Assembly (NCBI GenBank): GCA_002342225.1
Contig: DDPO01000094.1
Location: 3,976 to 10,558, forward strand
Reading direction: 5' to 3'
Source of the DNA: Bdellovibrionaceae bacterium UBA2466
Lineage (GTDB): Bacteria; Bdellovibrionota; FAC87; UBA2466
DNA: 6,583 nt
Each line of letters starts with the position of its first letter. The stretch's first letter is position 1. Positions 1-6,582 of the stretch are shown in pieces. The notes under the pieces are model-generated. The model did no database searches, had not been told where the DNA came from, and was given only the letters and a program-made list of their open reading frames with translations. Made by a program: the position numbers and the translations under genes.

Positions 1-2885
1 GGAAGACCCAGCAAATAGGCAGTTGCTCTTATAGGCCGGGGGGGCGCAACTACGTGAACCCCCATCGGCGCGTGAATTTCTTCATTTTCATCGCCTGTAA
101 CATAAACCGAGTAGGCCCCTATTTCCGACAGATTAAGAGTTCCCACATCGCAAGTAGGATTTTGCCCCTTTACCAAATTAAGGCAAGGTATTCTCTTATC
201 TAAGCCCACCAACTCTACTTTAGTTATCCTTTCTGTATTGGATCCACTCAATTGGATTTTAAAGGCTCCATTGAGAGGAACAACTGCAAATCCAGGCTCC
301 ACTTGTATTGGGAAATCTTTCTTACGAACCCCTGAGAGCAATCGTGCTGTCAAAGTATCACCGCGTAAAAATGCGTACTGAAGCAGTGGTTCCTCATCAC
401 CCGAAGATTTCGAAATTGGGACAGGAACAACGACGGGTGAGTATTGACCTGCTCTAGAAAAAACAGAAATACCCATTGAGCGAGGTAGCTCCAAAGTTGA
501 AGTATCAACGTTTAAGAAACAATCAAGCTGCGTTGAACTGATGAGTTTGCAGGTTTTCCCATCTACTGGAAGGATCGGTGTTACCCCAGAACTCTCCATT
601 CCACTGATTCCAATAACAATTCTTTCGAAACTTTCTTTGCTGAAATTTTTACCAGAAATAGTAAATGTACCTGCACTTAGGTATTGATTAGGTGAGATAG
701 CGTGAATCTCTGGATTTTTGAGAAAGCTCAGCGTTCCTCCACTTTTAATCCAGTCATCCCCAAAGGACCAAGAGAAAATGGGTGTGAACGGTTCGCCATC
801 ACTATTCTTCACAGAGCTTCCGTTTGGGACCTTTAAAGCTAAGTACCCGTCGTTTTTAACAACCGCAGCTTCGTCACCATCCTGCACGGTATAGCGAAAT
901 CGAAGAATATTGAGCATCTCATACTTCTCACGAACTTTGATTTGTGGCTGGAGAAACCCATCGAATTGGGCCGTTCTTTTCTTGCCATCTAAGTCAAGTT
1001 GCAACTCAATGGGCCCCTCAACGGAAACAGGCTCCGAAACTTTTAAATCAAAATAAACAGTATCGTTGGCAAATGCGAAGTGACGAGTTATCTCAGGAAA
1101 TCCTACCGAACCTTTTCGGGCATCCCAAGTAAGATAATTGCTTCGGGTAGTGACATCATCGATCTTTCCAAACAAAGCATCAATAGTCGGCCATGGTGCA
1201 CGGACTTCGATGGGGGCAGGGTCTCTTGAATTGTCGTTTACGTTCTTAAGAGTATAGACATCATTTTTCCCCGCCTCATAAACCCTCTCGTATGAAGCCG
1301 TTTTTCCAGGCAACCCTAAATGCATTTGACCGCCATAACGCGTTCTTATGGTTCCACCTTTTGGAAAATCAAAAAAGGAAAGTTGCTTTTTAGAATCGGC
1401 CATTCCCAGTAAGGATAGGGAGTTTGATTCGTTTCCAAAAGCAATGGTGTACTTAAACCGCAAATAATTCTTGCCCTTTTCTACAAGGGTTGCATACACG
1501 CCTTCTTTTTCAACCCGTTTTTGATTTTCAATGCTCACGGCCTTGAGATTTAATTTAAGCCTCACTTCAGGTGCTTCGAGCAAAAAAGTCTCTTTGATGG
1601 TTCCATTTTCAGCATTCAAAGCTAAGGGATCATCAAAATTCACCTGAACCAAAATATCTTGTCCCTTTCTTTTTAGGGAATTACAGACGAAAGGCTGTAT
1701 GCCCTCTACCCCACATACCACAAATGCGCTCCACGTTGGGCGCTCTCGAAAAGTGAACCTTTGAACATTTCTCCAAAAAGAGCCCATACCGGGACTCTCC
1801 GGCAGTTCAAGCGTGGCATCGACGCCTGATTCATTCTGGATAGTCCCCCCATTTAAATCGATGGGATTTGAGGTGTTTTCAATTGGGCGTAGGGAATGAG
1901 AGCTAAACCCCTCGGCATTTCCATTTGAAGTATCGTACCTAAACTTAATGATCTTTTTTGATTCGCTAACAAATCCATCAAACTGGGCTAACTCAGGATC
2001 CCAGCGGTTGTATAATCTCAACACTGGCTTACCTCCTACAACCACCGGACGATCAAACTCTACGAGGTAGTAAACAATGTCACCCCAAGCAATAACATCG
2101 TTCATATCTTCGAGGGTTACATTTACTACTCGCGGAGGCTCAGGATCGAACGATTCTCCTGAAAGGCTTAAGCTTAATGACTTGTCATGAGAGTTATCCA
2201 AGTAACGAACCGTCAGCATTGAAGTAAAAATACCCACATGTACCGGTTGAAAGCTCACAGAAAATGTACAAGAAGCTTTGGCTTCTAAAAAGCTCGCGCA
2301 GGGTTTGATCGGAAGTGAAAAAGGGCCCGGTGAAAGATTAAAAGAGATCTGAGTTGCACTGGATTCCCCTGTGTTTCGTAAAATAAAGGTTTTGTTAATC
2401 GACTGACTAACTTTACTTCGAAAAGTAGAAGAAGATGGAGATTCCTCCAACTCAAGGTTGGCAGGGCTTGGAGGCCGAACACCCTCCCCTACTAGAATCA
2501 ATGTTTGGGTCACTGTACGCTTGCTATTTTTAGGTGCGGACACGATCGAGATTGTGTTTTTCAAAACCCCAGGACCCGAAGGACTAAATGTGACTTCTAT
2601 GAAACACGATCTATTACGAGCAAGCAGTGTTTTGCAAAAGCTCACAAATGTAAAAGGCGCGTTTGATGGAAGTGAAGCAGTTACTCTAAGATTAATTTTT
2701 GAAGGGTTGGTAACTTTTACCTTGAGTTTTTTTGAGTCAGTTGTTTTGACTAATCCAAAATTAAGCGTCTTTTGTGGTGAAAGTCTCAGTTTCCAATTAG
2801 TTTCACCAAGGCATGGGAGACTTGCTAAAGAGATGCAAAACACCAATCCCAATGTTCTCTTAAAGAAATCTCTTAAGAACCGCAT
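1..2885 (-). CDS. Large exported multidomain beta-repeat protein (3' end beyond window)
   Basis: The minus-strand frame is open without a stop from the ATG at 2885 to the left edge, giving 961 residues of an unfinished protein. Residues 1-27 form a Sec signal peptide: basic start (MRFLRDFFKR), hydrophobic core, likely cleavage near G27. No proper lipobox is seen. Two ASPM-SPD-2-Hydin/choice-of-anchor D-like domains follow (about 30-137 and 142-245), each with a cysteine pair before a VTFSP- or VSFQP-type strand. Three related beta repeats come next (about 247-370, 385-525, 555-700), then an IPT/TIG-like domain (about 725-830, IHAISPN and FTISGKNFS) and more beta-rich sequence. The architecture suggests a surface or secreted adhesin-like or structural protein; no catalytic motif is visible, so function is unknown. 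An in-frame ATG at 2912 is possible, but the predicted transcript would start too close to it. The 2885 start has a GGGGGA tract four bases upstream and a normal signal peptide. Confidence 0.9.
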   Translation of the reverse strand, partial: MRFLRDFFKRTLGLVFCISLASLPCLGETNWKLRLSPQKTLNFGLVKTTDSKKLKVKVTNPSKINLRVTASLPSNAPFTFVSFCKTLLARNRSCFIEVTFSPSGPGVLKNTISIVSAPKNSKRTVTQTLILVGEGVRPPSPANLELEESPSSSTFRSKVSQSINKTFILRNTGESSATQISFNLSPGPFSLPIKPCASFLEAKASCTFSVSFQPVHVGIFTSMLTVRYLDNSHDKSLSLSLSGESFDPEPPRVVNVTLEDMNDVIAWGDIVYYLVEFDRPVVVGGKPVLRLYNRWDPELAQFDGFVSESKKIIKFRYDTSNGNAEGFSSHSLRPIENTSNPIDLNGGTIQNESGVDATLELPESPGMGSFWRNVQRFTFRERPTWSAFVVCGVEGIQPFVCNSLKRKGQDILVQVNFDDPLALNAENGTIKETFLLEAPEVRLKLNLKAVSIENQKRVEKEGVYATLVEKGKNYLRFKYTIAFGNESNSLSLLGMADSKKQLSFFDFPKGGTIRTRYGGQMHLGLPGKTASYERVYEAGKNDVYTLKNVNDNSRDPAPIEVRAPWPTIDALFGKIDDVTTRSNYLTWDARKGSVGFPEITRHFAFANDTVYFDLKVSEPVSVEGPIELQLDLDGKKRTAQFDGFLQPQIKVREKYEMLNILRFRYTVQDGDEAAVVKNDGYLALKVPNGSSVKNSDGEPFTPIFSWSFGDDWIKSGGTLSFLKNPEIHAISPNQYLSAGTFTISGKNFSKESFERIVIGISGMESSGVTPILPVDGKTCKLISSTQLDCFLNVDTSTLELPRSMGISVFSRAGQYSPVVVPVPISKSSGDEEPLLQYAFLRGDTLTARLLSGVRKKDFPIQVEPGFAVVPLNGAFKIQLSGSNTERITKVELVGLDKRIPCLNLVKGQNPTCDVGTLNLSEIGAYSVYVTGDENEEIHAPMGVHVVAPPRPIRATAYLLGL

Positions 2886-2928
2886 ACGTCCCCCAAAAAA
2901 AAATGTAAACATCTCGAATCTCTTTCGG

Positions 2929-2957
2929 ATTGTACTATTTTAGAATGGAGCCAACAA
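2929..2957 (-). promoter_or_regulatory. Sigma70-type promoter of the large exported protein
   Basis: Reading the minus strand, TTGTTG (2957-2952) is followed by a 17-base spacer and TACAAT (2934-2929). Each box differs from consensus at two or fewer positions and the spacing is optimal. Transcription would start near 2922, leaving a leader of about 37 bases before the ATG at 2885. This supports independent transcription rather than read-through alone from the flavoprotein gene upstream. It is a prediction from sequence only. Confidence 0.5.
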
Positions 2958-2967
2958 AACTAACAAT

Positions 2968-2985
2968 TGTGAAATTTTCTTCACA
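2968..2985. repeat. Inverted repeat TGTGAA-N6-TTCACA upstream of the promoter
   Basis: A perfect 6-base dyad with a 6-base AT-rich centre lies just upstream of the predicted -35 box, centred near -55 of the exported-protein promoter. The half-sites resemble CRP/FNR-family TGTGA...TCACA, but the TGTGA and TCACA blocks are separated by 8 bases instead of the usual 6. It could be an activator site. It could also be a weak hairpin at the end of the upstream flavoprotein transcript, but no T-run follows it on the minus strand. Confidence 0.3.
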
Positions 2986-3030
2986 TTTGAGGGGTGTCAG
3001 TCTCCCATCAAGCTTAAACGGTAGCGGTCA

Positions 3031-3051
3031 TTGGGTCACGGATTCACCCAA
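3031..3051 (-). terminator. Weak stem-loop at the flavoprotein stop codon
   Basis: TTGGGT and ACCCAA form a 6-base stem with a 9-base loop that spans the stop codon of the flavoprotein gene (3036-3038). No T-tract follows, so it is not a convincing intrinsic terminator. It might act as a 3' stabilising hairpin or be chance. No better terminator was found in the 150 bases between this gene and the exported-protein gene. Confidence 0.15.
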
Positions 3052-3614
3052 CTAGCTTCGACACCGTTTCCAGTAAAAAGCCACCGGGCCCGGATGTGTC
3101 CTTTGGCTTTTAGAATCAAGCAGTCCATTTGAGTGATTGAGAAAATAAGACGAGCAAAGTTTTCCCGCCCTGCGTGAAGAGGATTTGGCCCCAAGGGCAA
3201 ATTGGACGACAAAACGGGACTTGTGGAGCTCGGAACAAAAGGCCCTTGATAACATTTTCTGGATGGGGGATGAAGATTGTTCCACACTTCCTCACTTTGC
3301 GTAGAACTGGGGTCTAAGCTAAAAAAACCATTCAACCGTAATTGTACATGATCGGGATTATCGTGAAATAAAATAGCCCCCTCTGGGCAGTGTTTTAAAT
3401 CAGTACATTTAGGACTTCTGAGATCCGTATGAAACCAAATGATTTTTTTATCACTATCTGCCCCTCTCATCACCATCGACCTCACTTCGGGATGACGGTC
3501 TCTCACAGTGGCCACCGAAGCGATACGCCACGGCTCGTGGCGAGAAGCTACAGCCATTTGTAATTTTTCCCAAACTCTAGAATAAATCTCTTCAAGAGAC
3601 TCAAAAGCTTCCAT
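3036..3614 (-). CDS. Pyridoxamine 5'-phosphate oxidase-family FMN-binding protein
   Basis: This 192-residue cytoplasmic protein has the FMN-binding split-barrel pattern of the Alr4036-like branch of the pyridoxamine 5'-phosphate oxidase superfamily. Residues about 30-50 (RIASVATVRDRHPEVRSMVM) match the first barrel strands. Residues about 59-96 match the cofactor-phosphate region, with FHTDLRSPKC (S67, K69), a P-x-GAILFHD strand and VQLRLNG. The C-terminus has the branch-typical features DCLILKAKGHIRARW and ending SWVNP. The conserved C-terminal segment of true PdxH is not evident, so pyridoxal-phosphate synthesis should not be assumed; members of this branch are mostly uncharacterised flavoproteins. 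Stop codons lie directly upstream in frame, so the ATG at 3614 is the first possible start, although no clear Shine-Dalgarno sequence precedes it. It is divergent from the H-NOX operon across 246 bases. Confidence 0.85.
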   Translation of the reverse strand: MEAFESLEEIYSRVWEKLQMAVASRHEPWRIASVATVRDRHPEVRSMVMRGADSDKKIIWFHTDLRSPKCTDLKHCPEGAILFHDNPDHVQLRLNGFFSLDPSSTQSEEVWNNLHPPSRKCYQGPFVPSSTSPVLSSNLPLGPNPLHAGRENFARLIFSITQMDCLILKAKGHIRARWLFTGNGVEASWVNP

Positions 3615-3746
3615 CGTTTTATCTTATCACTTTGTCCGAAAAACAGTATGAAGTACGTTCAAAAACAACAGCGAATTGAGATGAATAACAATTAACAGCA
3701 TTCTATTCGAAACATGTCTAATCCTAGGATCTATTGGATGGGTTGA

Positions 3747-3764
3747 TTGACACTCCTTTTGCAT
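3747..3764 (+). promoter_or_regulatory. Sigma54-like -24/-12 element upstream of H-NOX
   Basis: TTGACACTCCTTTTGCAT matches the RpoN pattern TTGGCAC-N5-TTGCW at every fixed position but one. The mismatch changes the normally invariant -24 GG to GA; the -12 GC is intact and the spacing is exact. Transcription would start near 3774, about 87 bases before the H-NOX ATG. Because the mismatch falls in the GG dinucleotide, the call is tentative. The TTGACA within it could instead be a sigma70 -35 box, but no good -10 lies 16-18 bases downstream. Confidence 0.3.
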
Positions 3765-3791
3765 GAGAAAAGAGAACGTACCTCAGCCTGT

Positions 3792-3819
3792 TTGACAAAA
3801 ATATCTTCATTACTAAGTT
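3792..3819 (+). promoter_or_regulatory. Possible sigma70 promoter of the H-NOX operon
   Basis: A perfect -35 box TTGACA (3792-3797) is followed after 16 bases by TAAGTT (3814-3819), a poor -10 match. A start near 3826 would give a leader of about 35 bases to the H-NOX ATG at 3861. The strong -35 with weak -10 would fit an activator-dependent promoter, but this is inference. Confidence 0.35.
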
Positions 3820-3860
3820 GCACATTGAAAGAACTAATTAAGAGTAGTTGGTAGCTAAAT

Positions 3861-4412
3861 ATGTATGGATTAGTAAACCGAGCTCTCCAAAGCTTGGTAA
3901 TTCAAAAACTAGGTAGAGACAGTTGGCGCGAAATTTGTGAGAAGGTCCAAATAGATGAGTATGGCTTTGTTAATTTTATGCCCTACCCAGATTCCTTGAC
4001 TTACGAATTAGCTGCCGAAGCAGCCAAGAAAATGAACCTCACTTTAGAGCAAGTACTAGAAGCTTTTGGAGAACATTGGATTTTATTTACTGTAGATGAG
4101 GGCTATGGAGACTTAATTAATATTTGTGGAAGCTCCTTCGTTGAGTTTCTGAGCAATATAAACAGCCTCCATGCGAGAATCCGCTTACTTCACCCAAGCA
4201 TCAGTCCCCCAAAAATCATTTGCAGCGACATTCAAAACAATTCTTTGAGAATCCATTATTATTCCAAAAGAGATGGGCTGGCTCCAATGGTCGTAGGACT
4301 TATCAAAGGTCTAGCTAAGCGGTTTGACACAAAAGTCACCATTAAAGTGATTCAAGCTAAAGCGGATGGGCATGACCATGATGAGTTCGAGGTTAAATTT
4401 TCATGCCCTTGA
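3861..4412 (+). CDS. hnoX: H-NOX heme nitric-oxide sensor protein
   Basis: This 183-residue protein is a full-length stand-alone H-NOX (HNOB) domain, the heme sensor also found at the N-terminus of soluble guanylate cyclase. The start MYGLVNRAL is the family's standard N-terminus, so the ATG at 3861 is secure; a modest GGTAG lies about six bases upstream. H104 in NSLHARIRL is the proximal heme ligand, PP at 116-117 matches the conserved heme-distorting proline, and Y133, S135, R137 form the YxSxR heme-propionate motif. FGEHW (69-73) and GYGDL (81-85) are typical of proteobacterial members. The segment GLAPMVVGLIKG (139-150) has no tyrosine where oxygen-binding thermophile H-NOX has its distal Tyr140, so NO selectivity is predicted. 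NO binding should break the H104-iron bond and change control of the partner kinase. Its last ten bases overlap the kinase gene. C121, H171, H173 and C182 are present, but whether any binds zinc as in vibrio homologues is unclear. Confidence 0.96.
   Translation: MYGLVNRALQSLVIQKLGRDSWREICEKVQIDEYGFVNFMPYPDSLTYELAAEAAKKMNLTLEQVLEAFGEHWILFTVDEGYGDLINICGSSFVEFLSNINSLHARIRLLHPSISPPKIICSDIQNNSLRIHYYSKRDGLAPMVVGLIKGLAKRFDTKVTIKVIQAKADGHDHDEFEVKFSCP
4389..4392 (+). promoter_or_regulatory. Internal ribosome binding site of the kinase gene
   Basis: GAGG inside the last codons of the H-NOX gene lies ten bases before the kinase ATG at 4403. With the 10-base overlap of the two reading frames, this supports translational coupling and fixed co-production of sensor and kinase. 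Confidence 0.55.
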
Positions 4413-6409
4413 TATTAAATATCACCCCCGAGGAGCTTCAAAAAATAACGAGCTTCTACATACTTCTAGACGAAAACAAAAAAATAAAGTTATGCAGTAA
4501 AGCCTTGCTAAAGCTATGCCCTGATATTTCAACCAAAGGGGAACTATTTGAGGCGTTTTTGTTTGATCGACTGACACCGACTGACCCTAAAGCGCTAGAC
4601 TCTAATGATTTCATTTTTATCGAACATAAAGAATCCGGAATTAAATTTAGGGGTGTGAGTTTTACCCTCAATGAAGACAAACTCACAATGGTAGCCCTCT
4701 CGCCTTTGGTGAAAAACATTATCGAACTCACTTCGAGGGGATTCTCAATCGCCGATTTTGCACTGCATGACACATTTTTTGACTCTTTACTGCTAATGCA
4801 AGCCCACGAAAACACAGTCAAGCAAAGTCACACTTATGCGAAAGCGCTGAGACAACAGCTCGAACTGGAGTTTTATAAGCGAGCCGTGGATGAATCCAGT
4901 ATGTTTGTCCGGACCAATACCAAAGGAGTTATCACTCATGTCAATGATACGTTCTGTCGTTTTTCCGGGTATTCTAAAGAGGAACTCTTAGGCCACACCC
5001 ACAGAGTCATTTCCTCAGGAAAACATGAAAAAGAATTTTATCAGCAGCTTTGGGAAACCATTTTGGCCGGAAAAGTATTTCGTGGTGAAATTTGCAATCA
5101 AAAAAAAGACGGCACTTTATTTTGGGTAGACACAACTATCATTCCTTTTACAGATGAAGCAGGGACAGTTGAATCTTATGCCGCTATTCAAATAGATATT
5201 ACGGAAAAAAAGTCGGCGATGGAGCAACTCGAGAAGGCTTCAAAAGCCAAGGCGGATTTTTTGGCCAACATGAGCCATGAAATCCGAACTCCAATGAACG
5301 GAATCATCGGTATGATGAGCCTACTCAACAGCAGCAATTCACTTGAAGAAGCTAAAGAATATGGAAAAACGATCAAATCCTCATGTGATTTACTTTTAAG
5401 ACTGGTGAACGATATTTTAGACTTAAGTAAAATCGAAGCTGGAAAGATCACTATTGAGCCGACTTGGTTTGATGTCCGCTCCGTGATTGAGCCACTCTTA
5501 GACCTATATCGAGAATCCACTGAGAGAAAAGGAATTCATTTGATGAGCGATATTGGATTGAATGTTCCTTTTCATACTAAAGGCGACGCTTTAAGACTCC
5601 AACAAATTCTTTCCAATCTCCTTTCTAATGCAATCAAATTTACCGAAAATGGGGAGGTCCGCCTTCAAGTTCAGTCTCAGGAGCTAGGCCCTGACACCTG
5701 CAAGTTAATTATCGCTGTTGTTGATACCGGAATGGGCATGAAATCTGAAGTCGTCGGTAAGCTATTTCAGAGATTTGAACAAGGAGACTCGTCTACTACC
5801 AAGAGATTCGGTGGCACAGGGCTTGGTTTATCCATTTCCAAGAGACTATCTCAACTTATGGGGGGAGATTTGTCAGTCGAAAGTGTCGTAGGAAAGGGAA
5901 CAACTTTTAAATGCGAAGTGCCCATGAAGTTCGATAACAAAAGAGACCAGCCGGAGTCTAAAGCAGATACGATGAGCGGGGGAGTTTCTGCAGAATTTGA
6001 AACCAAAAATCCTGTCTTCTTGAATCGGGGGGGCAAGAAACCGAGAATCCTCATCGCTGAGGATAATCCCGTAAATCAGTTTGTTTTAGAAAAGATGCTC
6101 TCAAGACTCGGATGCGAAAGTCATCGCGCTGCCAATGGGTTAGAGGCTGTCACGGCAGCCCAATCATTTAACTACGATTTGGTTCTGATGGACTGCTTTA
6201 TGCCAGAGTTAGACGGCTATGAAGCCGCTTTTAAAATAAAAAACAACCCAGGCCCTTGCCAAAATACCCCAATCATCGCAGTGACCGCCAGTGCCCTCCC
6301 CGGCGAAGCTGAAAAGTGTGCATCATTTGGGATGTCTGGCTATCTAACCAAACCGATCGTATTAAAAAACCTTTCCCAGGAATTAGGAAAATATTTTCAA
6401 GTAAGGTAG
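4403..6409 (+). CDS. hnoK: H-NOX-associated hybrid histidine kinase (HNOBA-PAS-HisKA-HATPase-REC)
   Basis: This 668-residue kinase has no transmembrane segment and should be cytoplasmic. Residues about 10-135 match the HNOBA domain of soluble guanylate cyclase: SFYILLDENKKIKL, then SPLVKNIIEL, TSRGFSIADFALHD and DSLLL. A helical linker (about 137-160) leads to a PAS/PAC domain (about 160-270; GVITHVNDTFCRFSGYS, GTLFWVDTTIIPF). In the HisKA domain H292 is the phosphorylated histidine (MSHEIRTPMNGIIG). The ATPase has its N box (N405, N409; NAIKFT), G1 (DTGMGM, 441-446), F box (FQRFEQGD) and G2 (GGTGLGLSIS). The receiver domain (about 547-668) has acidic E553/D554, acceptor D597 (LMDCFMPELDGYEA), T628 and K650-P651. 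All key residues are intact. The 10-base overlap with hnoX indicates the H-NOX controls it by direct contact, as in known H-NOX/kinase pairs; the HNOBA domain is the likely docking surface. The gene symbol follows published H-NOX kinases and is by analogy. No Hpt or output domain is fused. Confidence 0.97.
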   Translation: MPLILNITPEELQKITSFYILLDENKKIKLCSKALLKLCPDISTKGELFEAFLFDRLTPTDPKALDSNDFIFIEHKESGIKFRGVSFTLNEDKLTMVALSPLVKNIIELTSRGFSIADFALHDTFFDSLLLMQAHENTVKQSHTYAKALRQQLELEFYKRAVDESSMFVRTNTKGVITHVNDTFCRFSGYSKEELLGHTHRVISSGKHEKEFYQQLWETILAGKVFRGEICNQKKDGTLFWVDTTIIPFTDEAGTVESYAAIQIDITEKKSAMEQLEKASKAKADFLANMSHEIRTPMNGIIGMMSLLNSSNSLEEAKEYGKTIKSSCDLLLRLVNDILDLSKIEAGKITIEPTWFDVRSVIEPLLDLYRESTERKGIHLMSDIGLNVPFHTKGDALRLQQILSNLLSNAIKFTENGEVRLQVQSQELGPDTCKLIIAVVDTGMGMKSEVVGKLFQRFEQGDSSTTKRFGGTGLGLSISKRLSQLMGGDLSVESVVGKGTTFKCEVPMKFDNKRDQPESKADTMSGGVSAEFETKNPVFLNRGGKKPRILIAEDNPVNQFVLEKMLSRLGCESHRAANGLEAVTAAQSFNYDLVLMDCFMPELDGYEAAFKIKNNPGPCQNTPIIAVTASALPGEAEKCASFGMSGYLTKPIVLKNLSQELGKYFQVR

Positions 6410-6444
6410 GGATAAAGATCTAGTGTCAGTCTATTTTTATCTCA

Positions 6445-6582
6445 TTACTTCAATCGAAATAATACTCTAGCCCTTAGCTCACTCTGAGTTATCTGTTCCG
6501 CCCAAGCTGGTAATTTTTTTCGAAAATGGAAGTACCCACTTGTGGCTTGCGGTATAAGCGCGAGATCATAAGCGCGACGCGC
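6445..6582 (-). CDS. Possible C-terminal fragment of a convergent gene
   Basis: The minus strand is open from the right edge to a TAA at 6447-6445, giving 45 residues ending in ELRARVLFRLK. Composition and charge look protein-like (GYFHFRKKLPAWAEQITQ), and the stop lies 35 bases past the convergent kinase stop, a normal spacing for facing genes. I do not recognise the protein, and 45 codons can be open by chance. A second minus frame is open for a shorter stretch (about 30 codons), so the call is weak. Confidence 0.35.
   Translation of the reverse strand, partial: ARRAYDLALIPQATSGYFHFRKKLPAWAEQITQSELRARVLFRLK
6554..6577. repeat. Tandem 10-base direct repeat ATAAGCGCGA
   Basis: Two perfect copies of ATAAGCGCGA (6554-6563 and 6568-6577) are separated by GATC, a 14-base period. 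The period is not a multiple of three, so it is not a simple protein repeat if the region is coding. The window ends six bases later, so further copies cannot be judged. Function is unknown. Confidence 0.5.

Noticed and set aside
2854..2879. Imperfect hairpin and repeated TCTCTTAA in codons 3-11 of the exported protein
   Set aside because: The pairing needs a bulge and is AT-rich; it could affect translation but is not stronger than expected by chance.
2811..2885. Lipoprotein signal for the exported protein
   Set aside because: Cysteines at 17 and 25 are present, but the residues before them (LVF and SLP) do not fit a lipobox; a signal peptidase I site near G27 fits better.
2458..2943. Plus-strand open frame of 161 codons
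   Set aside because: It lies antisense to the N-terminal part of the exported protein, whose signal peptide and domain pattern are clear; the plus-frame product has no recognisable features.
3052..3285. Second minus-strand frame of 77 codons inside the flavoprotein gene
   Set aside because: The overlapping frame of the flavoprotein matches a known family along its whole length, so this is an out-of-frame shadow.
3721..3730. Perfect palindrome ATCCTAGGAT in the divergent intergenic region
   Set aside because: Ten bases without spacer or a second copy; no known regulator site was recognised.
4456..4821. Minus-strand frame of 121 codons
   Set aside because: Antisense to the HNOBA domain of the kinase, with serine-rich translation typical of a shadow frame.
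6411..6441. GATAAA...TTTATC dyad after the kinase stop as a bidirectional terminator
   Set aside because: Only six A/T-rich pairs around a 19-base loop, with no GC stem, so not a credible intrinsic terminator.
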